A DNA stretch of 64,000 nucleotides from Orbilia blumenaviensis (lineage: Eukaryota > Ascomycota > Orbiliomycetes > Orbiliales > Orbiliaceae): the NCBI GenBank assembly GCA_036872755.1, contig JAVHNS010000009.1:1-64000 (forward strand), given 5' to 3'. Made by a program: the position numbers and the translations under genes. The notes below the pieces were generated by a model. That model was not told the origin of the DNA. It saw only the letters and a list, made by a program, of their open reading frames with translations, and ran no database searches. This document shows positions 53,623 through 64,000 of this stretch, piece by piece; the stretch's first letter is position 1; every line of letters begins with the position of its first letter.

Positions 53623-55917
53623 TTTAATTTTGGATTTTATAAATTTATTAATAAAAATAAGATTTTTTATATAAATTTTTAAATATTTTTAATAATTTAA
53701 AATTATTATTAAAATATAAAATATATTTTTTTTAATAAAAATAATAAAAAAACAAATAAAAATTAAATATTTTTTAATAATTAATTATAAATATTTAACA
53801 ATAAATTTTTAATTATTAAATATATTAATTAAATTTTTTTTATTATTAAAGAAATTTATTAAATATAAAAAATTAAAAATATAAATAAATAAAATAATTA
53901 TTTTATTATTTAATATTTATTTTTAAATAAAATAAATTTATAAATAATTATTTAATAAAATTATTAAATTATTATTAATATATATATTTATTATTTTTAT
54001 TATTAATTTATTATATATATTTTTATATACATTTATTTACTTTCTCAATTTTATTTACAAATAAATAAATATATTAAATTTTTAGTATATATGAATTATT
54101 ATAAAAAATATAATATATAATTAATAAAATTTTTAAATAAATATTAAATAAATAATTAATTTAATGTTTTAAAATTATAAATATTTATTTAAAAATTAAA
54201 TTTATTTTCTTCTTTTATTTTATTAATTTATTTTTAAAAAATATATATAAATTTAAAAAATTTATTAATAATTTAATTATATTAATTATTTAATCAAAAA
54301 AATTAATTAATATTTTTTTTAATATTTTTGATAATAATAAATTATATAATTAATTTAATATTATTAAAATTATAAAATAATTTATATTTATTTTTTAAAG
54401 TAAATAATTTTTTTAATAAATTTATTATTAAATATTTTAGATTTAGAAATAATTTAATACATATAAAATTAATATTATTATTTAATTTTTTATTTTTTTT
54501 TATAATTATTACAAAAATTGAAATTATTAATTTGTTTAATATTAAATATAATATATTTATAAATATTTCAATATCCACTACATATAATTAAAAATAAATT
54601 TTTTATTTATATATAATTTTTCAATTGGAATAAATAAAATATTTATTACAATATTAATATTTATGTTAATAGATAGTAAATATATTAAATAATAAATATT
54701 TTAAATTTAATAAAAATTTAATAAAATTTTAAAATATTAATATAATTTTATAATATTATTAATAAAATTAAAATAATATTAAAATATCTTTATTAAAAAA
54801 TATAAAAATTTTATATTAATTATTTTATATTAATATAAATATATTAATTATATTTAATAAATTTAATATTTAATATATTATATTTATATTTAATTTATAT
54901 AAATAAATTTTTTATATTAAATTTTTATAAAATAAATTTAAAATAAAAAAAAATAATAAAATATATTATAATAATATAATTAATAAAAAAAATATTATAT
55001 TAAATAAAAAAAGTTTATAAATAATTTATAATAATATTATTTTTAAACATATTTTAACTTATAAATATATTTATATTATAAATTATATATAATTGATTAT
55101 TTTTTTGTTTTTTAAAAATTTTATTTATAAATAATTTATTATTTATTATATTATTTTTTTTTATTTAATTATTATTATAAATATTTTTTTATTTTTTTAT
55201 TTATATTTATAAATAAAAAAAAGTAATATATAATTATTAATAATTTTTTAATAAATTATTTATTATATAATTAAAATTTTTAAAATTTATTAAATTATTT
55301 ATATAATTTAAATAAATGTTAAAAGTTTTTCAAATTAATATTAATTAAAAATAAATATTATAAAAATATTATATAATTTTATTATAATTAAAACTAACCT
55401 ATTATAAATTTTATTAATTTATATGTATTATAAATTTTTTTAATATAATTTTAAATTATTAAAAAAATATAAAAAAATTATAATTAATAAACTTTTTTAA
55501 TTTATTTTTTAGATTTTTTTTTATTAAATTTATATACATAATTAATTATATATTAATATATATTAAATATATTAAAACTATTATTAATAAATAAAAAATA
55601 ATAAATAAAAAATTTAATAATAAAATAAAAATAATTAAAAATAAAAATTATAAATATAATTTATAAATAATTATAAAAAATTTAAAAATTAACTTATTAT
55701 ATTTATTAATCTTATATTTATTATTATTTTTTTTAGATTTTTTAATTTTAATTTTAAAATTTAAAAATAATTAAAATAAAAAAAACAAAAATAAAAGTAA
55801 AAAATTTATTAATAAATAAATTAAAGAAAATCTATTAAAAATTTTTTATATTTAATATTTTATAATTAATAAAAAATTAAATTTTTATTTTTAAAAAAAT
55901 TATTAATAATAAAAATA
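53623..55917. other. AT-rich desert, no gene recognised
   Basis: A 78-codon minus-strand frame at 54342-54578 (lysine, isoleucine, asparagine-rich) is compatible with chance at this composition. Nothing else seen. Confidence 0.7.
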
Positions 55918-56264
55918 CTAGGAGGCCGCTGCGCAGCACTCAAACCCGACTGCGACGTCTTCGAGACCAGTGTTGATTCAAGTTATACGCTCAAGTAATA
56001 ACAACGCATATTCTCTCATGGAAAAAAAAAAAATTTAAGATTTTATAGACAACCAGCAGACCCACAGTTTTGATGGGACCACAAGAGTGTCAAGACCTGT
56101 TTTTTTTTGCCAAAACTTTCAAAATCCCATACAAATTTGTATGGGAAAAAAAAAAATTTTTTTCTCTAAGTCAGCTAAAAACAACACATTTTTTTTCCAG
56201 ATCTAATATGGATCGCGCTCTCGCGCGCTGGTTCAACTTTAACCCTCCTGCAACGCAGTCGGGC
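55918..56264 (-). mobile_element. Helitron2-like non-autonomous element, subfamily B, copy 14 (reference copy)
   Basis: Best-preserved B copy, 347 bp. CTAG at 55918-55921, then GAGGCCGCTGCGCAGCACTC and AAACCCGACTGCGACGTCTT. The right end, AACTTTAACCCTCCTGCAAC then GCAGTCGGGC, closes at 56264. T|T flanks in element sense. The palindrome around CCATACAAATTTGTATGG extends to 22 bp (56125-56146). It still has CpG sites (GACGTC, CGCGCTCTCGCGCG) lost in other copies, so it is probably the youngest. Confidence 0.95.
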
Positions 56265-56449
56265 ATTATTATATTAAATAAAATAATTAAAAATATAAGA
56301 GATAAATATTTAAAAAAATAAATAAAAAATATTTTAAATTTATTAATAATTTTATAATTAATAAAATTAAAAATAATTATTAAATTATTATAAAAATATA
56401 ATATATTTATTAACAATTTCTAATTATTTTTTAAAAAAAATAAAAGTTT
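56265..56449. other. AT-rich spacer, nothing recognised
   Basis: No open frames or repeats. Confidence 0.65.
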
Positions 56450-57345
56450 ATTATTATTAATAATAATGGTAATAAATATTTAAAATAAATTTGTTAAGGA
56501 TTTATTAAATTTACTAACTATTTTATAACTACTACTATTGCTACTAATAACAATAATAGTAATAAGTATTTAAAATAAATTTGCTAAATTATTAAATTTA
56601 CTAACTATTTATACTAATAATAACAATAGTAATAAGTATTTAAAATAAACTTATTAAAAATTCATTAAATTTATTAATTATTTTATAACTATTATTATTA
56701 TTATTATTAATAACAATAATAATAATAAATATTTAAAATAAATTTATTAAATCATTAAATTTGCTAATTATTTATAATTATTAATAATAATAATAATAAT
56801 AATAATAAATATTTAAAATAAATTTGTTAAAAACTTATTAAATTTATTAACTATTTTATAAATATTATTTTTATTATTTTTATTTTTAATAATGATAGTG
56901 GTAAATATTTAAAATAAATTTATTAAAAATTCATTAAATTTGTTAACTATTTTATAAATATTATTGTTATTATTTTTATTTTTAATAATAATAATAATAA
57001 ATATTTAAAATAAATTTATTAAAAATTATTAAATTTATTAATTGTTTTATAATTACTATTATTATTAATAATAATAATGATAATAATAAATATTCAAAAT
57101 AAATTTATTAAAAACTTATTAAATCTATTAATTATTTTATAAATACTATTTTTATTATTTTTGTTTTTAATAATAATAATAATAAATATTTAAAATAAAT
57201 TTGCTGAATTATTGAGTTTATTAATTATTTTATAATTATTATTATTAATAATAACAACAATAACAATAAATATTCAAAATAAATTTACTAAAAACTCATT
57301 AAATCTACTAACCATTTTATAGATACTACCCCTACTACCCCTGTT
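56450..57345. repeat. Fold-back satellite, about ten units of 70-100 bp
   Basis: The word AAATATTTAAAATAAATTT (with few changes) recurs near 56470, 56565, 56632, 56726, 56807, 56902, 56996, 57086, 57180 and 57263. Between these words each unit has TTATTAAATTTATTAACTAT followed by a (TTA)n block and a (TAA)n block that can pair with each other, so each unit can form a hairpin. Units vary in length because the trinucleotide blocks vary. Confidence 0.8.
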
Positions 57346-57643
57346 CCTAAAAATAATAATAGTAATAAAAATAATAAAAAAAATAATAACAAAAAAAATA
57401 ATAATAAATTAAAAAAAAATGGTGGTAACAAAAAAAATAATATACCTAATTTAAATTTTATAAATTATATAACAAACATAAATAAATTATTAATATTAAT
57501 AATATAAAAAACAATAATAATAATAATAATAACAATAATGGTAAAACTAAAAATAATTATAAATTTAATTATTAAAAAAATAAATAATGTTTATTAATAA
57601 TTTTTAATTTTTAAACAAAAAAGAAAGTATAAAACTACCAATA
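57346..57643. other. AAT/AAC-rich low-complexity spacer
   Basis: A-rich strand with interspersed AAT, AAC and AAAAAAT blocks. It looks like a decayed continuation of the microsatellite sequence. No gene. Confidence 0.6.
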
Positions 57644-57645
57644 AC

Positions 57646-57725
<80 letters not shown>
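57644..57725. repeat. (AAT)n microsatellite
   Basis: About 26 uninterrupted AAT units after one AAC unit. Confidence 0.95.
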
Positions 57726-57727
<2 letters not shown>

Positions 57728-59694
57728 TTATAAAAAAATGTAAATAATTAAACAATATTTTTAATAAATATTCAAAATTAAAATTAATTTTTCGGAATTT
57801 TTTATAATATATTATATATTTATTAAAAATAAAAAAAATATTTTAAAATTTACCCCAAAAAAAAATAATTATATAAAAAAAAATTTTTTTTAAATAATAT
57901 AAAATAAATTATATTAATTATAAAAAAATAATATTATAAATTTAATAATTAATAAACAAAATAAATTTTTATTAAATATTTTAAAATTATATATTAATAT
58001 ATTATATTTATAAATTAAATTTAGTTAAAAAAGTTTATTTTTAATATAGATTTTAAATATTATAATAAAAATAAATTTTATAAACTTAATAAAAATAAAC
58101 TAATAAAAATTAAAAAAAATAGAAATTTTTAATAATAAAATTAAAATGATATAAATAAAAAAAATAAATTAGTTTTTTAAAATTTATTTATAAATTAAGT
58201 TTTTTTAAAATATTTAATAAACTTAATATTATTAATTATTAAATTAAAACCAATTATAATAAAAATTTTTTTAATAATTATAAAATATAATTTATTTTTA
58301 ATATAATTCAAAATATTATTATAAATATTTTTAAGAAAAAAAAAAATTTTATTAAAAAAATTATGTAGAAAACTTATACTGTAAAAATTATTAATATAAA
58401 TAAATATAAAATGGTTTTGCAAAAAAATGTTAGGGTTAAAATTAAATATTAGAAAATTATAAAAAAAAAAAAATAAAATAATTTTATAATTTTAAAATTA
58501 AATAAATTAATAATTATTTTAAGTATAAATAAGTATTATATTTTAATAATTAAAAAATATATTGAGTTTGATAATAAATATATAGAAATAATAATATTAA
58601 ATTCTAATAAAATAAATATGTTAATATAATTAATTTAATTTTATTTAGATGATTTTAATTTTTTTTATTTTTGGATAGAATAATATTAATTATTTTATAT
58701 ATTTTTATTTTAATTTTTATATATTTTTTGTTAATTTTAATTTGGATATTATTATTATTTAAAATATTAAAAATTTTATTTAAAATTTAGATATTAAAAT
58801 AATTATTTAAAAAATTTTGATAATAAACAAAAATATTATAAAATTGTAAATTTAGTTATAATTTTTTATTAAAAAATTTGAATTTTATAATTTTTATATA
58901 ATTTTATATAAAAATTTAAAGATTAATAAAAGTAATGAAGATTTTTTTTTTTTTAAATTAATTTTAATAGTTATAGGAATTTAAAATATATTAATTATAA
59001 AAAGTTTAATATAAATTATTTTATATTTATATTTAAATTTTGTTATTTTGATTTATAATTTTTAAATTTCTAAATTCTTAAATTTTTAAATTTTCAAATT
59101 TTAATAAATTAAAATTAGGAGTTTAATAAAAATAAGATTGTTAAAAAATATAAGAAAATTAAAAAAAAAATAAAAAAAATGTAATAAATTTTAAAAACCA
59201 ACTATAATAAATTTTACCTTAAAAAAAAGATAATAAAATATAATTAAATTTTAAAAATTTGGGAAAAATATAATAAAAATAAAAAAAAATTTATAAAATT
59301 TATATTAAAATAATAATTTTAAAAAAAAAGTATAATAAAATTTGAGATTAAAAATAAAATAAATAAAAAAGATATTAATTTATAATAAAAAAATTATATA
59401 TTTAGAAAATTAGAATAATAATTAGAAAAAATTAAATAAAGTTTTTAATAAAATATAAAATATTTATTAGTAAATTATAAATAAAGTATAATAGATATTA
59501 AGATTTTTAAAAAAATTAAATATAAAAATAATTTTAAATAAAAAAAAAAAGTATTATATAATTATTGATAAAATATATATAAAAATAAAAAAAAAATATT
59601 TAATATATTTATAATTTTATAAAATTTTTTTTTTAATAATTAATATTATTATTCTATTAGTACTAGTTTTTTATAATTTTATTTAATATAAAAT
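57726..59694. other. AT-rich desert, no gene recognised
   Basis: A minus-strand frame of 75 codons at 58195-58422 (F, I, N and K rich) is not matched to a family. One plus frame around 58560-58680 reads YIEFDNKYIEIIILNSNKIN and later FYLDDFNFFYFWIE, which looks less random than its surroundings and may be a transposon coding relic. Family not recognised. Confidence 0.5.
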
Positions 59695-59820
59695 TTATGA
59701 AATTTATCTGAAGATTTTTGATAGGGTTTTTTATTGTTTAATTTTTATGAGATGTTGTTTAAGATCAGCCTTATAATGTTTGAACTATATTAAATGCCAT
59801 CTAACACTTAAAATTTTTTG
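59695..59820. other. GC-richer island ending TTTTTTGCTGATG
   Basis: Words such as GATCAGCCTTATAATG and AATGCCATCTAACACTT. No open frame. The right edge is the reverse complement of the CATCAGCAAAAAA edge of other islands and abuts repeat Y. Confidence 0.4.
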
Positions 59821-61289
59821 CTGATGAATTATTATATTTAATTTTAATTTTATTTAAATTCTTTTTAAATTTTAAAAAAAAAGAATTTTAAAAAAAAATT
59901 TTAAAATTAAAATATACAATATTTTATATATTTATATTAAGCTACATATATTAAATTTAAAATAGTATTTCTTAAGTTTCTTCTTAATTATATATAAATC
60001 AAATTTTTAAAAATTAAATTTTTTATTAAAATGTTTAATTTTCAAATTTTATATATATTTTATCTTTTTTTTTTAAAATTTAAAACTTTCTTTTATTATT
60101 TATTATAATAATAACTTATTCTTTTTTATAAAAATTAAAATCTTTTTATAAAAATATTACAAACATTTTTTATTGATTTTATATATTTTTCAATTTTAAA
60201 AATAACTTCTTTTAATATAAAAAAAAAAAAGATTTTAAATATTTATTTTTTAAATATTTTATATAAAATATATTTAATAATTAAATATTAAAAAAATATT
60301 ATAAGTAAATTTTATTATAAATAAAATTTATATCTAATTATTTTAAACATAATTTAAAAAATTTTAAAAATAGATTTTTAAAAACTTTATTTATTTAAAT
60401 ATAATCATTAATTATAATATTTAATTTAATATTAATTTAATTTATAATTGATTATTAATATTTATTTATAAAAAAAAAATGTGGTTAAAAGTATATTTTT
60501 ATTAAATTCTATATTTAAAAAAAATATAATTCTAATAAATTTATTATAATTTTTAGTTTTTTATTAATTATTTTATAATATAAAAATAATAATTTTTGTT
60601 AATTTATTTATTATAATTAATATTTTATTATATAATTTATTAATAAAAAAGTTTTATACCAAAAATATTTTTTATATAAAATTATAAATAATAATTTTAA
60701 AAAATATATTTATTATATTATATAATTAAAAAAATTTATAAAATTTATAACAATTAAATTTATTTTTATAATTAAAATTACAAATTTTATAAAATTTATA
60801 ACAATTAAATTTCTTTTTATAATTAAAATTATAAATTTTAATATATTTCTTAATTTACTTTTTTATTTAAAATCAAAAATAAAATTTTATTTATAAATTT
60901 TAAAAATTTTTTATTAAAAATTATTTATAATATTATATTCTATTAAATTTAAAAATTTATTAATAAAACTTTAGTTTTCAATATTATTATATTTAAAAAT
61001 TGTTTTTGTATTAAATTTAATATTTTTAATAAAATTTAGTTTTTTATTTATTATATTTATAAAAATATTCTTTTTTTTTAAAAAATATATTATTTTTATA
61101 TTATATTTATTAAAAATCTTTTATTATCAAATTTGTTATTTATTAAATTTTTTTATAATTAAAAAATAAATAAAATTTTTATAATTGAATAAAATTATAA
61201 AAAAATTTTTACTTTAAAAATAAATATATTATTTTTAATATATTTTTATAATAATTATTAATTTTTATTATAAATAATATATTACATCA
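59821..61289 (+). repeat. Repeat Y, copy 1 (about 1.45 kb)
   Basis: Matches 62056-63550 in the same orientation over its length (for example TTTTATATATTTTTCAATTTT, AATAAAACTTTAGTTTTCAA). The left edge reads TTTTTTGCTGATGAATTATT and the right edge AATATATTACATCAGTAAAA, so CTGATG and CATCAG could be terminal inverted repeats. However, copy 2 lacks CTGATG at its left edge and stops about 80 bp earlier on the right. Probably a decayed DNA transposon or retroelement segment; no coding was found. Confidence 0.65.
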
Positions 61290-61452
61290 GTAAAAAATGG
61301 CAACACCTTAACGACCTTAAATTGCCTTGATAAGGTACTTAAGGCACTAAGGACTTCTGCCTCAAACAAGATTTATTATCTTAATAAGACACAATATCTT
61401 AACAAGGCACAACATCTTAAGCTTGGCAGCTGTCTTAAGCTTGGCATGAATC

Positions 61453-61453
<1 letters not shown>

Positions 61454-61513
<60 letters not shown>
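61454..61513. repeat. (TTA)20 microsatellite
   Basis: Sixty bases of uninterrupted TTA. Confidence 0.95.
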
Positions 61514-61514
<1 letters not shown>

Positions 61515-61517
61515 ACA

Positions 61518-61570
61518 TTGCTGCTGCTATTGCTGCCACTGCTGCTATTGCTGTGCTGCTGTCACTGCCA
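61518..61570. repeat. Imperfect GCT/GCCACT repeat
   Basis: TTGCTGCTGCTATTGCTGCC and similar units; on the other strand CAG-type. Confidence 0.85.
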
Positions 61571-61612
61571 CTAGTTAGCTACGTGTACGTTAAATAATAG
61601 ATTGATTACTTA

Positions 61613-61681
61613 CGCGTAGGCTGGCTGGTTCGTAGCGCGTAGGCTGGCTGGTTCGTAGCACGTAGGCTGGCTGGTTCGCAG
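61613..61681. repeat. 23-bp tandem repeat, three units
   Basis: Units at 61613-61635, 61636-61658 and 61659-61681. Each has CGTAGGCTGGCTGGTTCG; the third differs by two transitions. Confidence 0.95.
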
Positions 61682-61684
61682 GTT

Positions 61685-61720
61685 GGTGGTGGTGGTGGTG
61701 GTGGTGGTGGTGGTGGTGGT
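61685..61720. repeat. (GGT)12 microsatellite
   Basis: Twelve GGT units followed by GATGCGG and then TTTTGG-type repeats to about 61830. The G-rich strand could form quadruplex-like structure, which is an inference. Confidence 0.95.
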
Positions 61721-61870
61721 GATGCGGTTTTGGTTTTGGTTTTGATTTTGTTTTCGCTTTTATTTTCACTTTCGTTTTTGTTTTTATTTTGGTTCTGGTT
61801 TTCATTTTGATTTTGGTTGTGGTTTCAAGGTCGCTTAAGGCAGAATAAGATCGCTTATCTTAACAAGGTG

Positions 61871-62055
61871 CCTTTAAATTTTTTTTATTTTTATTTAAAT
61901 ATAAAAATATTAAATTAATAAAATAAATTTTTATTTTTAAAATAATTTTATATAATTTCCAATAAAATATTTTTTTTTAATTTGTAAGAAATAGTTTAAT
62001 AAATAAAATATTTAATATTATTATTAAATTTATCAAAAAAAATTTTAATTTTGTA
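61871..62055 (+). repeat. Dispersed repeat X, copy 2
   Basis: Same sequence as 31200-31385. Here its end TTTTATATAA runs directly into repeat Y without CATCAG or an island. Confidence 0.65.
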
Positions 62056-63550
62056 TTTTATATAATTATTATATTTAATTTGAATTTTATTCAAATTTTT
62101 TTTAAATTTTAAAAAAAAAATTTTTAAAATTAAAATACAAAATATTTTGTATATTTATATTAATTTAAATATATTAAAGTTAAAATGGTGTTTTTTAAAT
62201 TTCTTTTTAATTATATATAAATTAAAATTTTAAAAATTAATTTTTTATTAAATTATTTGATTTTTAAATTTTGTATAAATAAATATGTTTTATTTTTTTT
62301 TTTTAAAATTTAAAATTTTTTTTTTAATATTTATTATAACAATAATTTATTTTTTTTATAAAAATTAAAAAATTTTTATGAAAATATTATAAATATTTTT
62401 TATTAATTTTATATATTTTTCAATTTTAAAAAGAATTTTTTTTAATATAAAAAGGAAAAAAAAAAATTTTAAATATTTATTTTTTTAATATTTTATATTA
62501 AATATATTTAATAGTTGAATGTTAAAAAATATTATAAATGAATTTTATTATAAATAAAAATTTTTTTAATTATTTTAAATATAATTTAAAAAGTTTTAAA
62601 AATAAATTTTTTAAAGATTTTATTTATTTAAGTGTGACTTTTAATTGTAATATTTAATTTAATATTAATTTAATTTATAATTAATTGTTAATATTTATTT
62701 ATAAAAAAAAATTGTAATTAAAAATGTGTTTTTATTAAATTTTATATTTAAAAAAAATATAATTATAATAAATTTATTATAATTCTTTAATTTTTATTGA
62801 TTATTTTATAATATAAAAATACTAATTTTTGTTAATTTATTTATTATAATTAATATTTTATTATATAATTTATTAATAAAAAAGTTTTATATTAAAAATA
62901 TTTTTTATATAAAGTTATAAATAATAATTTTAAAAAATATATTTAATATATTATATAATTAAAAAGTTTTATAAAATTTATATTAATTAAATTTATTTTT
63001 ATAATAAAGATTGTAAATTTTAATATATTCTTTAATTTATTTTCTTATTTGAAACTAAAAATAAATTTTTATAATAAATTCTTAAAGATAATTAATTTTA
63101 AGATGATTATGAATTAAATAATCATAATATAAAAAAATAAATTTTTTTTAGAGTTTTTTAATCAAAATATAAAATAAATTTTAGAATATAATAATTTTAT
63201 TAATTAAGTTAAAATAAGGAAATATATCTTCTTTTTTCAAAATTTGTTGTGTAATAAGATTTTATTTATAAATTGTAAAATTTTTTTATAAAAAATTATC
63301 TTTAATATTATGTTTTATTAAATTTAAAAATTTATTAATAAAACTTTAGTTTTCAATATTATTATATTTAAAAATTGTTTTTTTATCAAATTTAATATTT
63401 TTAATAAAATTTAATTTTTTATTTATTATATTTACAAATATATATATATTTTTTTTAAAAAATATATTATTTTTATATTATATTTATTAAAAAAATTTTA
63501 TTATTAAATTTATTATTTATTAAATTTTTTTATAATTAAAAAATAAATAT
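62056..63550 (+). repeat. Repeat Y, copy 2 (about 1.49 kb)
   Basis: Direct repeat of 59827-61284 with many C/T and G/A differences. About 63043-63280 is extra sequence (CTTAAAGATAATTAATTTTA onward) not present in copy 1. Its right edge is AAATATA followed by CATCAGGAAAAA. Confidence 0.65.
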
Positions 63551-63840
63551 ACATCAGGAAAAAAACACAGTTCCATCGCGCTCCATTCTGCCCATCCTAA
63601 GGCACTTAAGGTATTTTGGAGTTTAAGAAACATTACCTTTTAAATAAAATTTATTCTATTTAATGGGGTCTATTTTGTTCAATGGAGGGTTTTTTATTAT
63701 ATTAAGTGGTTTCCATTGTGCTAAAGGCTTTTTATTTTAAGAATGGATTTCTATTTTAAGAATAGACTTTCATTTTAAAAATGGATTTCTATTTTATAAA
63801 TAAATTTTTATTTTATGAAATATTATTTATTAAAAAAGAC
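63551..63840. other. GC-richer island beginning CATCAGGAAAAAAA
   Basis: Contains CACAGTTCCATCGCGCTCCA and CCTAAGGCACTTAAGG, the latter shared with the island at 61.3 kb. At 63740-63800 the phrase ATTTCTATTTTAAGAATGGA and variants repeat three to four times. No open frame recognised. The last 160 bp to the window end are AT-rich again. Confidence 0.45.
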
Positions 63841-64000
63841 TAAATATTGTTTATAAAAGGTTAATATAAAATTAGTTTAAAAAATAGTATAATAATTTTA
63901 AAAATTTAAAATAAATTAACTTTTGTTTTTAAATATTTAAAATCTTTAATTCTATTAGTATATATTTTAAAAATTAAAAAAATATATATATAAAATTGTA

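Larger units (their letters stand above)
61284..61870. other. GC-richer island with stacked simple repeats
   Basis: Begins CATCAGTAAAAAATGGCAAC and ends AACAAGGTGCCTTTAAA. It holds several CTTAAG and TTAAGGCA words, AAGCTTGGC twice, and four adjoining simple repeats listed separately. On the minus strand a 71-codon frame (61590-61805) would encode K/T-rich sequence with 13 His in a row, produced by the repeats, so it is not taken as a gene. Composition and CpG content (ACGCGTAGG, GCGCGTAGG) differ sharply from the flanks, meaning it has not undergone the same decay. Confidence 0.6.

Noticed and set aside
56450..57345. Regularly spaced repeats that could suggest a CRISPR array
   Set aside because: The spacers are themselves trinucleotide repeats and the sequence is eukaryotic-like satellite; no cas genes.
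58429..58436. TTAGGG word that could suggest a telomere
   Set aside because: A single occurrence, no array.
61590..61805. 71-codon minus-strand frame with 13 consecutive His and a K/T-rich start
   Set aside because: It is the translation of (GGT)n, 23-bp repeats and TTTTGG-type repeats; no domain and no gene context.
1..64000. Mitochondrial, plastid or apicoplast origin because of the low GC content
   Set aside because: No organellar protein, rRNA or tRNA genes in 64 kb, and Helitron and LTR-like relics point to nuclear DNA.

Overview
The window looks like eukaryotic nuclear DNA, most likely fungal. It is extremely AT-rich: whole 60-base lines, such as 33001-33060, contain no G or C. I find no intact protein-coding gene, rRNA, tRNA or CRISPR array in 64 kb. 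What can be read is a graveyard of mobile elements decayed by C-to-T and G-to-A transitions, as expected from repeat-induced point mutation (RIP) or deamination of methylated cytosine. A low-GC fungus fits, for example an arbuscular mycorrhizal fungus (Glomeromycotina) or an anaerobic gut fungus, but the clade is an inference.

The clearest signal is a family of short non-autonomous elements, 14 copies or fragments in both orientations. Each begins GCCCGACTGC with a small hairpin and ends with a GC-rich hairpin followed by CTAG (or CTAA). The 5' CCCGACTGC is repeated in inverted orientation about 26 nt inside the 3' end. Wherever a boundary is preserved, the element sits between T and T. Asymmetric terminal inverted repeats, hairpins at both ends and T|T insertion are the described hallmarks of Helitron2/Helentron elements. 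Two subfamilies share their ends: A (about 650-870 bp, palindromic core, TATTAATTA-type array) and B (about 335-360 bp).

From 43.68 to at least 47.66 kb on the + strand lies a decayed autonomous Helitron gene. In frame 1, with two local frame changes, one can follow a DUF6570-like block, a Rep (HUH) block with the HxH histidines turned to tyrosine, and a PIF1-type helicase block with damaged Walker A and B motifs. Whether it mobilised the short elements cannot be decided from this window.

Other layout: a 1.5-kb inverted pair of LTR-retrotransposon-like fragments (17.80-19.30 and 27.18-28.69 kb); a second LTR-like repeat (22.89-23.52 kb, with a counterpart at 10.69-11.95 kb split by one short element); a 51-bp tandem repeat at 17.5 kb; a fold-back satellite at 56.45-57.35 kb; and, at the right end, a 1.45-kb direct repeat pair (59.83-61.28 and 62.05-63.55 kb) flanking a GC-richer island packed with microsatellites. 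Several GC-richer islands are bordered by CATCAGnAAAA. Between these lie AT-rich deserts in which I see nothing more.
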